64,000 nt of DNA from Undaria pinnatifida. Its lineage: Eukaryota > Sar > Phaeophyceae > Laminariales > Alariaceae. Position numbers and translations under genes: made by a program. The stretch lies in assembly GCA_012845835.1 (NCBI GenBank), contig JABAKD010000026.1, positions 7,944,058-8,008,057 on the forward strand, written 5' to 3'. Positions 10,473 through 21,519 of this stretch are shown in pieces (position 1 is the first letter of the stretch; each line of letters starts with the position of its first letter). The notes under the pieces were generated by a model that saw only the letters and a program-made list of their open reading frames with translations, searched no databases and was not told the origin of the DNA.

Positions 10473-11520
10473 TCCCGTAACGTTCGAAACAGGCAAGCAA
10501 GCAGGGTAGGGGCGAAACTACCCGGGAAGCATCAGTGAAACGGTACGTACGTATCTAATTTACTGTACAACGTAGAACCCGCCTGCACCCTGATCCCTAG
10601 AACGAGTATGTACGAGTAGGCACGTACGAGCACGCGTCAACGGTGTCAGTAACCGGGCGCATGTGTCTGTCTCTTGGCGTATAACAGAAAGCAAAGAAGT
10701 GTGCAGGATGGTACATGTTACAGCTGGGCCGGCCAAGACGCTCAAAATAGACCAATATCGCTGTGCTCCGCTCAGTTTTTCGAGTTCGGATCTGAAATTT
10801 TGACACGCGATTCAGAACAGGCTCGCCAAGACACTACTTGGCGAGCTCAAAACAAAAAATGAAAGTCTGTTGACCTTTCGTCCATTTAATGATCATGGAA
10901 AACGTTTAGCTGGCCGTATGTCGGCAGCTTTCTTTTTTTTTTTTTGAGCTCGCCAAGAGTACTGTTTTGGTGGACTCGGTCCAAATCACGTGTCAAAATT
11001 TCAGGTCCTAACTTCAAAAATTGAGAGGTGCATGGCCAAGTTTCCACCGATTCGGCGAATTGCCTCTGCATACAAATTTACATATAATTCGGGGATTCAT
11101 CCATAACTTTCGAACGAAAGTGACCCATGAAATGAAAAGCATAGTCTATGTTCCTACTCCTCGTCCCAAGATGTACATGCCCAGAAAAATTAAGCCAATT
11201 CCATCCACTTTGTATTTGGAGCAATTTTAGAAAAAGCAACACAAACAGTCATGAAAAAAAATGCTCAAACTAGGAAACAAACGTGAGTGTGGCAAACACT
11301 TTTTTCGGCGCCAACTTCGCAGATTCTCAAGCCGGAGGGCTTAAAATGACCACCGCATCTAGCTGATTACGAGGATATGCTCAGTTTTTGCAGTGGGTCA
11401 CTGTCGTTCAAGAGATATGCCCGACTTACGCATTATGGGTTTCTTGGCCGGCCCAGCTTGTACACTTTGCTCGTCGTAACATTCGAAACAGGCAAGCAAG
11501 GCGAGCAAGGAAGGGGTATA
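10473..11520. repeat. Pair of ~43-bp direct repeats flanking a TIR element
   Basis: CGTAACGTTCGAAACAGGCAAGCAAGC (10477-10503) and CGTAACATTCGAAACAGGCAAGCAAGG (11475-11501) are near-identical direct repeats on either side of the TIR element at 10722-11458. They are too far from the TIR ends to be its target-site duplication. They may be a segmental duplication or remnants of an enclosing element. Confidence 0.7.
10722..11458. mobile_element. TIR element, 737 bp, TIR AGCTGGGCCGGCCAAGA
   Basis: The left end AGCTGGGCCGGCCAAGA (10722-10738) is matched by its exact reverse complement at 11442-11458. Inside, a second inverted repeat of about 85 bp has arms at 10768-10853 and 10946-11030. Both arms contain GAAATTTTGACACG and a GGCGAGCTCAAAA end. 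No transposase is visible; the internal frames are short. This is probably a non-autonomous DNA element with nested palindromes. Tandem GCTGGCCCAGCC-type motifs at 31110-31172 resemble its terminus. Confidence 0.75.
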
Positions 11521-11539
11521 CAAACAGACAGGTGATTTT

Positions 11540-12690
11540 TTTATGTTAGGGTGATAACGTACGATTATCGATATTAATTTAAAACCGTGGGTTCGTGGCT
11601 CACCGATTTCCGTCTTTTAGGGTGGGACTTTCACATGAAAAATGTTGTTGTGATAGTATAATTAATTTTATTTATCTGACTTTATTTTATTTTATTTATA
11701 ACTTTTAAGGTGAAACTTTTATATGATATTTAACAGATCACTGCTGTACTACGGCCTTCATACTCCCGATATAAACCGCCATTATTAAAGTGAAAAATAA
11801 AATAAATATTATTAATAATATAAAACCACCCCCAGGGCAGAAAAATCTTACTTTCTTTCGCACTTAACCACAAGTACCAACAACCATGACCAAGCCATCC
11901 ATCCGTAAACCATCCACCACACATGTCATGGTAGGTAGGGCAATGTAGTGGAAATTACAGAAATAAATTTATAAAATAGATAATATGATAGATTACTGTA
12001 CTTCAAAATTCCCCAACTAAAAAAGTAAAAATACTAAGACCAATCAATGCAGTGAGTGGAGAAAAACATTTGTTTATAAAAGAAAAGAACCCCCTCCCAA
12101 AAACATTTCACCCACATAGCATAGTACAAGTATCATCAGCAAGCAGTTTCAAAATTCGTCGAACTCACACCTGACGTACGTCCTGAAAATATATACATAT
12201 GTCATGTATTTAAATATTATTGGAGTGACAGCGTATGTATCAATTTGGAACAGTGGGTTCGTGTCCCACAGAGTTTTTAATCCTTTTTGGGGTGGGAGTA
12301 GATGACTTTAATTATTGAATGCTGTGTTAAGAGTAATATATAAGATAACTTATAATATTCTGTATTCGTACTCTTGCCGATATTAAAGCCCCGGGGGGAG
12401 AAAAAACAAAATAAACCGCCTACCATACATATGATAGAGCAGTATAATAATAGTGGAAAGTACAGCAATAAATTTATGAAATAGATGTGAAGTTTTACCT
12501 AGTACTAGCTCAAAATCCCCCACCTAAAGTATAAATACCAATACTTACCATTATAGTGGACAAAAAATAAGACACCTCCCAATAAAAACTCACTCATATA
12601 GTATATTGCGAGTACCAACAACTCAGCTTGCAAAGATGAGTATTGACCTGAAATTCGTCGAACTCACGGCTGACGTCCTTGAAAATTAGT
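11540..12690 (+). repeat. Two tandem diverged copies of an AT-rich repeat
   Basis: Copy 1 (about 11540-12190) and copy 2 (about 12215-12690) share, in order: GTGGGTTCGTG..C(T/C)CAC; a TTTTAGGGTGGGA or TTTTGGGGTGGGA segment; GGAAANTACAGNAATAAATTTAT; CCACCTAAAGTA or CCAACTAAAAAAGTA; and the GTCGAACTCAC..CTGACGT end of the dispersed repeat. The first shared block folds as a tRNA T-arm (GTGGG TTCGTGT CCCAC in copy 2), suggesting a tRNA-related retroposon head. There is no coding capacity. Confidence 0.65.
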
Positions 12691-12695
12691 TATAA
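12626..12695 (+). repeat. Dispersed ATG-led repeat, MSIDLKFVELTADV type
   Basis: CAGCTTGCAAAGATGAGT leads into a frame MSIDLKFVELTADVLEN ending at TAG, followed by TTATAAAA. Near-identical copies occur on the minus strand at 44155-44230 and 51735-51815. Confidence 0.85.
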
Positions 12696-12744
12696 AATAT
12701 CACAATTAAAAAAAAACTGACGATTCGCATTTCTCCCTCTAGTG

Positions 12745-12960
12745 TTCAATGGCGGAGACAGTGCATGGCGACATACATCACCTCGCATGTTGTATTTGGC
12801 AATACGTATCTCTTTCGTATAATTAGCGATGTCAGAAAATAATGGTAACTGTATGATGGTGACAAACAGTGCATGACCACATCACCTCGCCTGTTGTATT
12901 TGGCAATACGGATCTCTTTCTTGTAATTAGCGATGTCAGAAAATAAGGGTAACTACAAAT
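12745..12960. repeat. Tandem duplication, about 108-bp unit
   Basis: ACATCACCTCGCATGTTGTATTTGGCAATACG through GCGATGTCAGAAAATAANGGTAACT occurs at about 12770-12850 and again at about 12878-12955, with few differences. Confidence 0.9.
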
Positions 12961-13187
12961 ATTCTATAAAATATTCTAGCTTTCGATCCATGTATCATAC
13001 AACAACAAATTATGAAGATTTAACACGTTATTTACTACACTTAAACACTAGGTTGCATGCTGCATGTAACATCAAACCTTCTAGAATAGTAAACATTACC
13101 AGGCAGATGATATAAAGGGATGTCTTATTGCTTCAATCGTCAGGTTTGTCCCCTTTGAGGATTTATAGTTTCCGCGCACATATTGAA

Positions 13188-14240
13188 ATGTCCCGCCCCC
13201 CGCCCCCCCCCCCCCCCCCCCTCTCCCTCCCCTGACCCCTCTTGTTCATAACCCCCCCCCCCCCCCTCCCCCCCCCCCCCCCCCCCCGTCCCCCGACCCC
13301 CCCCCCCCCCCCCTTTTGCCTAGTTTGTCCAAACGCCCGGCCCACTCACAATCGAAATCGGCCAGAGTGAAAAAATAAAAAACTCCAACGCCCCCTCTTT
13401 TCCAACCACCCGCACGATCGCCTAGACCTAGCACCACGCGTATAACAAGCCCCTACATATCTTTGATCTCACAGCCGAAGTGTATTTGAATATTATCGGT
13501 GACCTAAACCTCTTGAACCCCCCCCCCCCCCCCTGCCCTTCTCGCTCTCCCGTGCTCAAACGCCCCACCTAATATCGAAATCCGCCAGATTAATAAACAC
13601 TTGACGCACTGGATATCACCTCATTATCTTTCGAGAGCCATTCATGCCGCTGCTTTCCCCCCCCCCGCCCCGAACGCCCCCTTCATCCCCACCACCCGCA
13701 CCATCGCCTAGACCTAGCACCACACGTATAACAAATCCCTCACCTAAAACCCTCCTCCCCCCCCCCCCCCCCCCCCGCCCCCTCCCCCGCCCCCACCCCC
13801 CACCTTCCCAAAACCCCCCCAACCCATCCCAACCCCACCCCCTCGAACACTCCGCCCTCTCTCTACTCACTGTTTGTACTACTTACCCCAGGATATACAT
13901 GATAAACTGATGCATTCTTTCCAAAACCGTCACATTTATCCCCTTAAAAAAATGTATAGTTTCCACGCACAGATTGAGCTGCCCCACACGCCCCACCCCT
14001 GCCCCAACCCACCCCCATGATAAACTGGTATTTTTTATTTCATTATATTTTATTTATTTATTTTATTTTATTTTTCCCCAAAACCATCACATTTATCCCC
14101 TTGAAAGGATTTATAGCTTACACGCACAAATTGCCCGCCCGTCCGCCCCCCCCCCCCTTCCCCTCCCCCCCCCCTCCAACCCCGCTCGCTTTTGATCAAA
14201 ACCAGGCCCCCACGTCCTTCAAAACTCCGCCCCCCCCCCT
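13188..14240. repeat. Poly-C block with internal duplications
   Basis: At least eight runs of 9-20 C lie within 1 kb (13200-13316, 13519-13533, 13658-13668, 13756-13776, 14146-14157, 14167-14173, 14230-14239). Two segments containing CATCGCCTAGACCTAGCACCAC are duplicated at 13400-13448 and 13690-13738. A segment GGATTTATAGTTTCCGCGCAC recurs at 13160, 13953 (diverged), 14108 and 14327. The minus strand has strong G-quadruplex potential. The open frames here are Pro- or Gly-rich composition artefacts. Confidence 0.85.
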
Positions 14241-14546
14241 CACCGGATAGTCGACTTACAGGATTCACTTGATAAAAGGATACATTTCCCTCCACAGCTG
14301 TCAGATTTTGTCCCCCTCAGAAACGGGTTTTATAGTTTCCGCGCACAGACTGACTAACATCACCCTGTTGACCCTGGTACAAGCTACACTGTAGTTACAA
14401 GGGGAGTCGCCGACCTATATCCTTAATGAGGACACACAACTCGTAACACGCGCGATCGGAGTATCACACACAGCTTGCAAAGATGAGTTTCGACGAAATC
14501 TTCGATCTCACAGCTGGAATGGAGTGTATTTTCATTTTTTATAATA
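14221..14546 (+). repeat. Dispersed ATG-led repeat, long copy A
   Basis: This copy and 28721-29041 are nearly identical over about 320 bp, from AAAACTCCGCCCC through GATTCACTTGATAAAAGGATAC, CACAGACTGACTAA, GAGGACACACAACNCGTAA, CGATCGGAGTATCACACACA and GCTTGCAAAGATGAG to TTTTTATAATA. In the 3' part an ATG opens a frame MSFDEIFDLTAG. Shorter copies elsewhere keep the 3' part and lose 5' sequence to varying extents, as in SINE-like retroposons. No A-box/B-box pair or tRNA similarity is obvious, so the origin is open. Confidence 0.88.
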
Positions 14547-15014
14547 ATGAGGAAGGACGAAACGGTGGGCATATATCTGATATCGTCAATGAAACGGCAC
14601 GACATAGAACCCATTTGCCGCCCTAATCCTACTCGGGCCTGAATCCACCCCGACCTGAGCCCTCCACACTGAACCTAGGTACATAGGCTAGACTAGACTA
14701 CGTATATAGTCTATAGCCTACTGCACGATGAAGTGGGGGACTAAGCTGCATGCAAGTGGGGGAAGCCGGAAGAGGGCGAGGCGGAGGGGGCTGGGGGAGG
14801 GGGGGGCATAATTATGTTGTGCATGGCCGTAGTCTGTCAGCCCGAGTAGACCTTCGCATCACTACAATGGCGGGACGGGGCGCGTATGACACGTCTCGGT
14901 TTTCGCCGACCAAGCAGACATTTTGCGTTTGCACCAAACACGAAGCGCCGTGAGGTTTTCGGCGACGGCGGGGGGGGGGGGCATGTTAAGGGGGGCATGT
15001 TAAGGGAGGCGTAC
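14547..15014. other. No gene recognised; G-rich patches
   Basis: Short G tracts at 14799-14807 and 14969-14982. GGGGCGCGTATGACACGTC-type and AAACACGAAGCGCCGTG segments near 14876-14955 resemble 22945-23020 in diverged form. Confidence 0.4.
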
Positions 15015-16275
15015 TCATTTGTTGCTCGCCTTAGTCATTTGACCATTGTCCACGCATCCTTTTCCAGACGGAGCACCGTTCGTTCTCCTAATAGAGACAC
15101 CTCGAACATTTGGGCGCTCATTACAATTTCCCCATATGCTACATAGAAACTGTTTGCTTATCCTATCCCCGTCCTGTTTCGCCGTCTGTGGCCACCATCT
15201 ACCTCCTAGGATAGCGATCGCTTTCTCGCTACTCTCTAGTCTACCAAACTCTTCCACGTCACATCCGTCTAATTTCATCATCTCCTCTACTAGCACATCC
15301 CGTTCCTCCTTGTATATTCCAGATTCTCCTATTAATATTATGTGTGTCCTACTTTATAGACTATTGTTGTGCCACACGGGCACATGCGTGCATCCACGTC
15401 CTCCTCCTCCCGACTACTGGTAGGTCCAGGTCCCCCACACAAAATCGCAGTTTCAGCTTTTTCGCGTAGTCCATCGGGCCGTGCAGATACGTTTTCATTC
15501 CAATATCTTCCTCAACCCTCAGCATATCTCTAAGTGCTTCTCCTTTTTCACCTTTGTTTCTTAGCGCTAGCCTTTCCCTGTCCTCTATCGTTTATTTTGC
15601 TTCTGTGTCTTGTACCCGCCAAATTTCTCTATGGACAGTATCTCTTCTCGGTTTCCTAAACCCTTCCATATTTTCTCGACTACAATATCCCATCTTGTTC
15701 CAGCTCGCCATTTTCTTGTTTTCTCCCATACAGCCTTATCAACTATGGCTGGCAACCTCTTTTCTGGCATATTCCTTACTTTATATTGCCATTTCAACTT
15801 TCTCACGTCTTCATTAGTTTTAAGTGTGTACATTCCTGGTTCCACTCTTGGCACTGCTGTATTGCTCGTCGTACTTGAGCATCCCAGTATCTTTTTATCT
15901 GCTGTCATCTGCACTGTTTCCGCTCCCTTCCCATACTTCTTCTGCATACTCTAGCTTTGGTACAATCACGTTCCATCAGAATACATCCATTAATCCCAGT
16001 GTCAAGGTGCGAGTCTGTTAGGATCGCATCCATATTGCCTACTTGTTATTTACCCTTTCGTATTACTTTCGCTATGTGTGTATTCCAAAAACAGTCCTTT
16101 GAGATCTCTACGCCAAGGTACGTATACTGGTCTACGATCGGTAGTTCATCTTCTCCCCACTTCCATTTGAAACTTACCGGATTCACCTTATCTTCGTTAC
16201 ATACAACCACTTACCGCACATTTTTTCACGTTCGCTGTCACTCTCCATTTCCTAGTGTACTGTAAAGTGCCTTCT
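15015..16275 (-). pseudogene. LINE 3' portion: RT C-terminus and zinc-finger tail (broken)
   Basis: The minus strand carries the C-terminal part of a second, different LINE. From its 5' side: a YLGVEISKDCF-like segment with stops (16080-16140), ILGCSSTTSNTAV and VRKLKWQYKVRNMP (15585-15947), a zinc-finger-like MCPCG (near 15385), and a closing segment with RWWPQTAKQ and NERPNV (15015-15296). The catalytic palm is absent: the copy is cut off near 16275, beside a G-rich tract. Frame changes and stops between blocks make it a pseudogene. It is not a copy of the LINE at 3.4 kb. Confidence 0.85.
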
Positions 16276-19057
16276 CTTTCGGGCGATGGAGGGGGGGGGG
16301 GTCAAGAAAAATGCATGAAGCGGGCGGGTAGATAGGAGGAAGAGGGATTAGAAGTGAGCCCGACGAAGGAGAGCCCCAAACCGCGTAGTGGGTGCAGAAG
16401 GTAGAGGAGGAGCAGCAACAGGAAGAATATGTGTTCGGAACGCTTCCGAGAGGGTACGCGTTCTTCACCAAATTGCCAGTTTCGAAACCAGCTCCCGGCC
16501 GTATCTCTTAGTATACGGTGCCCCTTGCCGCCGCGACGTCATGGTTCGATACTACTACTAGCCCTTCCTTTGCAAAACAACAAAATATATGGAGATGTTT
16601 TTTTTTCAAAGCATCCTTCCTCGTACCGAGCAGCCATGAAGCAGTCGTTATAGAAAATCGCAGGTTTTGGGGGAGGGTATCGTAGAATCAGTCATTCGGG
16701 CAGATTTCATCATCGACATATTGGGGAAACATACAGTTTTTTCGCTTATTGAGGCAACGTACATATGTGTGGGTGACCTAGTGGACACGCGCGGAGAAAG
16801 GGTGATGATTTAACGCGAAGACGAGGGAGATGGAGCAGGTGGAAGAGATTGTGCAAGGTATCTCTACACTCTTCTGCTGCGGGTTTTAAGATCAAAGAGT
16901 CGGCGGTGACGACAGCAGAAACTAGAAACTGGCGTCAGGTGATAGTGTGCACAGTTAGTGTACTGTAGCATAAGCTGTCACTAGGAACTCGCGCAGCAGG
17001 TCCTTTTTCAGCAAGGAAGTGTCGTCAACTTCCGCGCGTTCGTTGGAAAACATGAACGGCAGTCGAGATTCCGCTGCTTAATCAAGCACAAAAAAACTTC
17101 AGCCATCTCGGAAGGGGTCCAATGTGTTTTTGCCACGGTGTCGACTATAGGAACTTGAATTCGCTCCAAAATGTGAGCAGACAGTGGGTAGGGGTTGGCG
17201 TTTCCTTGGCGGATCAACGGTCGAAGATCAAAGATCAAACGAGGAAATAAAGAACGAAGAGGGGGCACTTGAAAGGGCGAAACCCGCAGTGAGCCAGGAG
17301 AAGGGTAACTGATAAAGGGGGTTACAATAGGTATCGCGTGCGGAAGGAAGCGTAGAGGTCTTCCAGTGGGGAGAGCCGCTGGGCCGGAGAAAGAACCGGG
17401 AGATAGACGGGGCAAAAATATTCCAGTTAGAGCGTCGAAAGGCGGCCAGGGCAAAGAACTTTCTCGTGAAGACCAGTGCGGGGGGGGGGGGGGTGATAGG
17501 GAAGAGAAGTGTTTGACCTCGTCGGATTTTTTTCGAAACGAAGAGTCCGGGAGATGGGTGGCCGAAAGCGATCTAGTGCTTGAGGAGTGGTATCGAGACT
17601 CCGTAGGCAAAACAACAATAAATATATACATATAAAGTGAAAGAGAGGGGGAAGTGGGAGGTGAGGATTATGTCAGAAGAGTTTGTCCCCTAATTTTGAG
17701 ACACGAAAGGAGTAACACGAAAGGGCTCCGTGAAGCTGGCGGTAGCGAGTGGTGAGCGACGGGCGGCGATGCGAACATGATTGCGGTGAGTTCCGAGCGC
17801 GTTCAGTGACAAGCGTGTTGGCGAACGTGGAGGACCCAATAAGTGCCGGTTATACTCGTAGGGGACAAGAGAAGGTACGACAAGCAACCAGGCCAAGGGG
17901 CAAGGAGGGTGGGGTAGTTGGAGGGTAGCTGGGCGATAGCCGGAACGACGAGGAGAACCAAAAGCTACAGCTCGTACGTGGAGGCAGCAGTGGCTTTTAG
18001 AAGTACAAGGAACATGGAAACAGTGCAAGACGGAACAAAACACGACGTAGGGTTGAGGTTGTAGGCTGCTTGCTTGAGCTGCCGTTGAAGTGGGTCAGCG
18101 CGATTTCCCATCCTAACCGCGGCCGCACCCACGTGCACCCACATCTCATACCCCCTTTAACTCGCTTCGAGCCTCGTCGTCAGCTTTTCTTGTGACGCGC
18201 ATGTAATCGTCATACGCACCCAGCAAAAAACTCATACGTTACGGTATAGTTAGTTGACTTGGATTAAGTGGGGAAGGGAATGGCTAAAAACATAGACGGA
18301 GACCTGAAAATAGCGTTGAAAGCCGGGGGACGAGGCCTTTCACGGATTCCACCTTCAAACAGTTACCACTGCACGTAGTACTGGCATCACCTCCGAGTCA
18401 GTACGGTCACAGCAGGAGGGCATCCGCTCCAAAACAATCGGTCCGAAGAAATTGAGGCTCGTTTTCTCACCGTAAACAAGACTTTTGACCGAAGAAACGT
18501 GCTCGGCGTCGGCCACCAAGTAGCCATTACCTGGTAGTAGAGTGTGCTGGATGATGATGACAAAAATAGAAATTAAGCCTCGACGTCAAATGGGCACTTT
18601 TTACTAGCGGGCACATTCTGTAAATGCCTGGAAAGCTTAAGCTCTCAAACTGAGAAACCTCAGAAAACACAAAAATGGTTGAGGAACCTCTATCGCAGTA
18701 GCACGTGACACTCCTAACCGCCGCCCCGCACGCCATGCGCAACAAGGCCAATTTTGTACAGCTAACCAAACAAACTAGCCATGTAAACTGTCAGGATATT
18801 GTAGTGCAAGAACAACTCAGTAAGATGTTCGGGTTTTATACTGTATGGCAACGCGGTTTACGTCGACATGAAACGTTCAGTGCGGGAAGCTCAGACGTCT
18901 GTACTGTCAGAGATCAATTAACTCTGTTTTTACTCCAGCCCAACTCGTGTTCAACGCCTGCTACTGCATGTTCTACTCCTGCATCGCGGTAATGAACAAG
19001 GGAAGTCGTCCGGTAGTGCAGCCGCAAAAGCGGACTCCGATGCCATCTTAGACACCA
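16276..19057. other. No recognisable gene
   Basis: A 207-codon frame on the minus strand (17008-17631) is Pro/Ser/Leu-rich and matches nothing recognisable. A 117-codon frame at 17690-18043 (minus) is similar. No splice-supported exon or repeat copy was identified. A single TACCTGGTA motif lies at 18528. Confidence 0.4.
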
Positions 19058-19146
19058 TGTTATAAGGTTTTACTATGTCGGGTAATCGGTTGATCTGTTA
19101 TCTGTAGCCTAACAGACTAACACCGTAACACATGGCGTCGTCGGCA
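19058..19146 (+). mobile_element. LTR fragment of the TRIM family with primer-binding site
   Basis: The segment begins TGTTATAAGG, as does the 3' LTR at 7420. It shares GGTAA..GGTT and AGACTAA-type blocks and ends CGTAACA. Two bases later comes TGGCGTCGTCGGCA, identical to the primer-binding site at 7218. The LTR is 73 bp, shorter than the 84 bp of the complete element. No second LTR was found nearby, so this is a broken copy. Confidence 0.7.
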
Positions 19147-19424
19147 TGGCAGTACCTTATCACTCTTCGAACAAACGAGGAAAACCGTTCCCCCAGCGCA
19201 ACTGTACGAATCACATGTATCAACTACGCGTACGTCGTCATATATGCCTCTGCCGCTGACGCGTCTTTCTTCGTTCATGTTATTAATAGTTGCACAAACG
19301 ATAGTCGCCTACGTAAAACAATGCAACGGTCAATTCAACGCACTCGTCGTGACCTGCCCACAGAGAAAAAGCCGTGGCATTTCCGGGCGCTTCGTTTGAC
19401 AGGTATAGAGAAGAGCTACTAACA

Positions 19425-19945
19425 ACAACAGCAGCGATTGTCGGAGTACCACAGACAGCTATCGTTCCTCAGTAGCTGCGATTCCCGAGCGACCACAGAC
19501 ATAAAAAAACCGCGCCTGGTTCCCCCCGCCCATTCACTATGTGGTACCGCTGCGAAGCAGGCGCTTCGCTTGGCTCCATGAACTTCCGTTCTTCTCCTAT
19601 CCCCCCATAACTCTGACCGTCTACGGTTTTCACATGCGCAAGTTGCTACTGGTACCTCGACCCCGCTAGATGAGCGCCCCTACTCATTTCGAAAGGCGGC
19701 GGATGCCAAGTGAAGCTACCGACAACAGCAGCAGTAGCTGCGATTCCTCAACGCCCACAGACAGCAGCAATCATGCCTGGCGCCCCACGTCCATGGACTA
19801 TCTGTCACCCTTCGTCGCTTCGCTTGGCTCCATGAACCCCCCTCCTCCCCTTGCCTCTCCCACCACGGGCCGTCTTGGTTTTCGCACGCGCAGATTGCTA
19901 CTGATACATTCGACCCCACTAGCTAGGCGACCCTTCTCGTTTTCA
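19425..19945. repeat. Tandem duplication, about 270-290 bp unit
   Basis: AGTAGCTGCGATTC, CTTCGCTTGGCTCCATGAAC, GGTTTTCNCANGCGCANNTTGCTACTG and CGACCCC(A/G)CTAG occur in the same order at about 19470-19670 and 19733-19925. Confidence 0.85.
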
Positions 19946-20167
19946 GGCGTGTAGTTCGATAATGGCGCGGTTGCGCCAAACTCCCGTGAAGGAGATGGAA
20001 AGGCATCGCCCGTTTCGATGGTAAGTTTGATTGGGGCGGGGAGCGGCGCAACCCTTGTCCCACGGTCCGTGTCTTCTTCCGTCAGCCCCTGCAGGAAGAG
20101 ATTGGTACGTTTGGTTTCTTAGCTCTCTCGTTGCAAACAGTGTTAGCGTCTCACATTAAACCGTCAA

Positions 20168-20262
20168 CACTAGTTACCCAACGACATCTTCAGCACACAC
20201 CAAGTGCCCGGTTCGTCCTCTACCCAACGACATCACCAGCACACACCCAGCGCCCGTTCCAT
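20168..20262. repeat. Tandem pair of a ~47-bp unit
   Basis: ACCCAACGACATC(T/A)(T/C)CAGCACACACC(A/C)AG(T/C)GCCC is present twice in succession. Confidence 0.85.
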
Positions 20263-20727
20263 CCCACAGAGATGCCAGGCACATATCAGATGGCCACAGG
20301 CTGCGATACAGAGAAACAACAAAGTGCTACGGTGAAGCCATGAAAATAAACACGTTTATGGTTTGCGGGACCATTTTACGGCCTTGTTTTAGCTGAGTTT
20401 TTCCCCGAAATTAGAAAGGCACAAACGGCAAACGCTGGCAAACCAATCGCTTGTGCTTCCGTGAAAAAATCCCATCTACACTGTACACCATGTGGAGCCC
20501 ATGATGAGTTTGATTTTACCATCTAATTCAACGTATCATAGCGTGGACGGATTTACAGTATCATTTTCAAGTACGCCTTCTCACTACAAATTAAATATTA
20601 ATAGTGTCTGATACAACTCTACCGAGGTTGCCGGGACCGCCATCGGCGTCATTGAATCTCCATTATTTAGTGTTCTTCTAGTGTTTTTGCCATCTGACAA
20701 TGAATTAGTTCAGACTGGTTTAAGACA
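20263..20727. other. No gene recognised
   Basis: Nothing recognised. It lies just beyond the predicted 3' end of the minus-strand gene whose last exon is at 20784-21002. Confidence 0.4.
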
Positions 20728-20732
20728 TTCTT

Positions 20733-20738
20733 TTATTT
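20733..20738 (-). promoter_or_regulatory. Possible polyadenylation signal
   Basis: On the minus strand GATAAATAAAAG contains AATAAA about 45 bases beyond the TAA stop at 20784. The position suits a 3' end signal for the exon at 20784-21002. Confidence 0.35.
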
Positions 20739-20783
20739 ATCCACTTTCAAGGGAGATGACATCCAGGTTACCATGCATTCAGG

Positions 20784-21002
20784 TTACCATACCTTGAGCC
20801 GAAGGTCTGCCCTTCTTGCCTCGACTTCCTCCTGCCGAGCTCGGAGTCGCTCCTGCCTTTGCCTCTTCATGGCCTCTAGTTGGGCAATGCTGCCTCTGTC
20901 GTCAAAAATAGAACTGGTAACTCGCCGCAGGGTGCCCTCGCTATCGAAAAAGAAGGAGTCCGGGCTAGAAATTTCGTCGATAATAGACTGGAGACCCTTC
21001 GC
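20784..21002 (-). CDS. Probable last exon of an unidentified coiled-coil protein gene
   Basis: The minus strand has a good acceptor (CTCCACCAG) followed by a 72-codon open frame ending at TAA. The product starts AKGLQSIIDEISSPDSFFF and ends in a highly charged segment (AMKRQRQERLRARQEEVEAR) expected to form a coiled coil. A possible AATAAA follows. The exon begins in phase 0, compatible with the phase-0 end of the exon at 27560-27742, but a shared transcript across 6.5 kb is only an inference. The acceptor and first 20 bases of the exon are duplicated 115 bp upstream (fwd 21104-21130). I do not recognise the family. Confidence 0.5.
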   Translation of the reverse strand, partial: AKGLQSIIDEISSPDSFFFDSEGTLRRVTSSIFDDRGSIAQLEAMKRQRQERLRARQEEVEARRADLRLKVW

Positions 21003-21519
21003 CTGGTGGAGAAGAAAAACGCGGCAGATGGACGAGCCGTTCACGTTGCGGCATTGCGAATTATCGAATAATACTGTGACGATAACCTGAAAAGATCGTC
21101 GGCTATGGACTGGAGACCCTTTGCCTGGTGGAAAAATAAAGAGGCGGCAGGGACACTCATAATGCTGTGACGACCAACTGTGGCCAGTGACCCGTCACAA
21201 CAAAACGAGCGTCAGCGTCGGGTGCACGGCCGAAGCATTCCACACTAAAACCTAGTTGTTACGGTATTTTCAGGCGTCCGAGACGTTGTTATTTTCGAAA
21301 ATTGCCGTCCGTCACCTCGCTAAACTCCCGCAAACAGGCAGATTTGCGACAACCACGCCAACGTGGTGGAAGTCACAGCACCGCCAAAAAACACGCCAAT
21401 GCGGGCGAGGCCAAAGCGGCCATACACCGTGCTTCTGTTCGTGATTGGTCCGACCAAGTAGATGGTACCCAACTATCCACCCCTACGTATGTCGCAAAAC
21501 GGCCAAACATAACCCTTGC

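Noticed and set aside
17008-17631. A 207-codon minus-strand frame as a gene
   Set aside because: It is Pro/Ser-rich with no recognisable motif and no splice or codon-use support.
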